Below are positions 4,995 to 5,278 of a DNA stretch of 5,278 bases, piece after piece. How positions within the stretch are numbered: the stretch's first letter is position 1; each line of letters opens with the position of its first letter. The notes under the pieces are model-generated. The model was not told the origin of the DNA and ran no database searches. It worked only from the letters and a program-made list of their open reading frames with translations. The DNA is from Sphingobacterium thalpophilum (lineage in GTDB: Bacteria > Bacteroidota > Bacteroidia > Flavobacteriales > Flavobacteriaceae): NCBI GenBank assembly GCA_943328865.2, contig CALQBR020000124.1, positions 1 through 5,278 of the forward strand, read 5' to 3'. The translations under genes were made by a program, and so were the position numbers.

Positions 4995-5278
4995 ATGGGT
5001 AATTTTATACACGCATATTGTAAGAACTGTGATTTTAAATCTGAATTCAATTTTGGTGGCGATAAAATGAATTATAGATACACTCAAAATATACCAGCAG
5101 TTCGTAAATTAACAAATGAATTTGTGGTTGTAAATGCATTAGATAAATCTATTAATCTAGATGATTTTATACTGTATAATGATGAAAATCTACAGTCGTC
5201 ACATTGTGTAAAAACAATACAATCATTTAAGTATGTGTTAAAAACAGACAACAATATTTGTCCGAAATGTAGGTTTAG
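4995..5278 (+). CDS. Putative zinc-ribbon protein, cut by the right edge
   Basis: An ATG at 4995, 18 bases after the WYL stop and on the same strand, opens a frame that stays open for 94 codons to the window edge. It starts MGNFIHAYCKNCDFKSEFNF. Two CxxC pairs, C9/C12 and C89/C92 (CPKC), could bind one zinc ion as a split zinc ribbon. A Gly-Gly turn follows the first pair (FNFGGDK). No membrane segment or signal peptide is visible. I do not know the family. The spacing suggests co-transcription with the WYL regulator, but a link to the retron is not shown. Confidence 0.75.
   Translation, partial: MGNFIHAYCKNCDFKSEFNFGGDKMNYRYTQNIPAVRKLTNEFVVVNALDKSINLDDFILYNDENLQSSHCVKTIQSFKYVLKTDNNICPKCRF

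Overview
The window is very A/T-rich, lacks classical Shine-Dalgarno sequences, and has TAnnTTTG boxes upstream of genes. This, together with the flavour of its proteins, points to a Bacteroidota chromosome, most likely Flavobacteriales (inference from composition and promoter style; no marker gene is present). The core of the window looks like a phage-defence island built around a retron.

Layout, left to right. Positions 1-88 hold the first 29 codons of a minus-strand gene that runs off the left edge. Positions 114-743 (minus) encode an AlkB-family 2-oxoglutarate/Fe(II) dioxygenase close to the ALKBH2/3 type. Positions 790-1503 (minus) encode an unrecognised, mostly helical 237-residue protein with an RX4H motif of the HEPN ribonuclease type. 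Two bases separate it from the stop of the gene upstream, a 445-residue retron-type reverse transcriptase (1506-2843, minus) with NAxxH, YADD and VTG motifs. Upstream of the RT, positions 2861-3125 carry what looks like the retron msr-msd RNA. It is closed by a 16-bp a1/a2 inverted repeat and contains several hairpins, two with GCAA tetraloops. Positions 3200-3745 (minus) encode a 181-residue protein with two N-terminal membrane segments. Divergent from it is a WYL-domain transcription factor (3966-4976, plus), followed after 18 bases by the start of a plus-strand gene with CxxC motifs (4995 to the right edge).

The main regulatory observation is a pair of near-identical 22-bp inverted-repeat sites (3159-3180 and 3885-3906). 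They match at 19 of 22 positions, and two of the three differences form a compensating change that keeps the dyad intact. On the minus strand each site is followed by exactly 8 bases and then a TAnnTTTG box. One module is placed to start the retron RNA about 10 bases before a1. The other is placed to transcribe the two-membrane-segment gene, and it lies in the intergenic region shared with the WYL gene. The simplest model is that the WYL protein, like the known defence-island regulators BrxR and CapW, binds both sites and controls the membrane protein and the retron as one regulon, probably together with itself.

Proposed system (inference): a WYL regulator, a two-membrane-segment protein, msr-msd RNA, the RT and a HEPN-like accessory protein, possibly a retron with two candidate effectors. 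The AlkB gene lies 46 bases beyond the accessory gene on the same strand and may be an unrelated neighbour.
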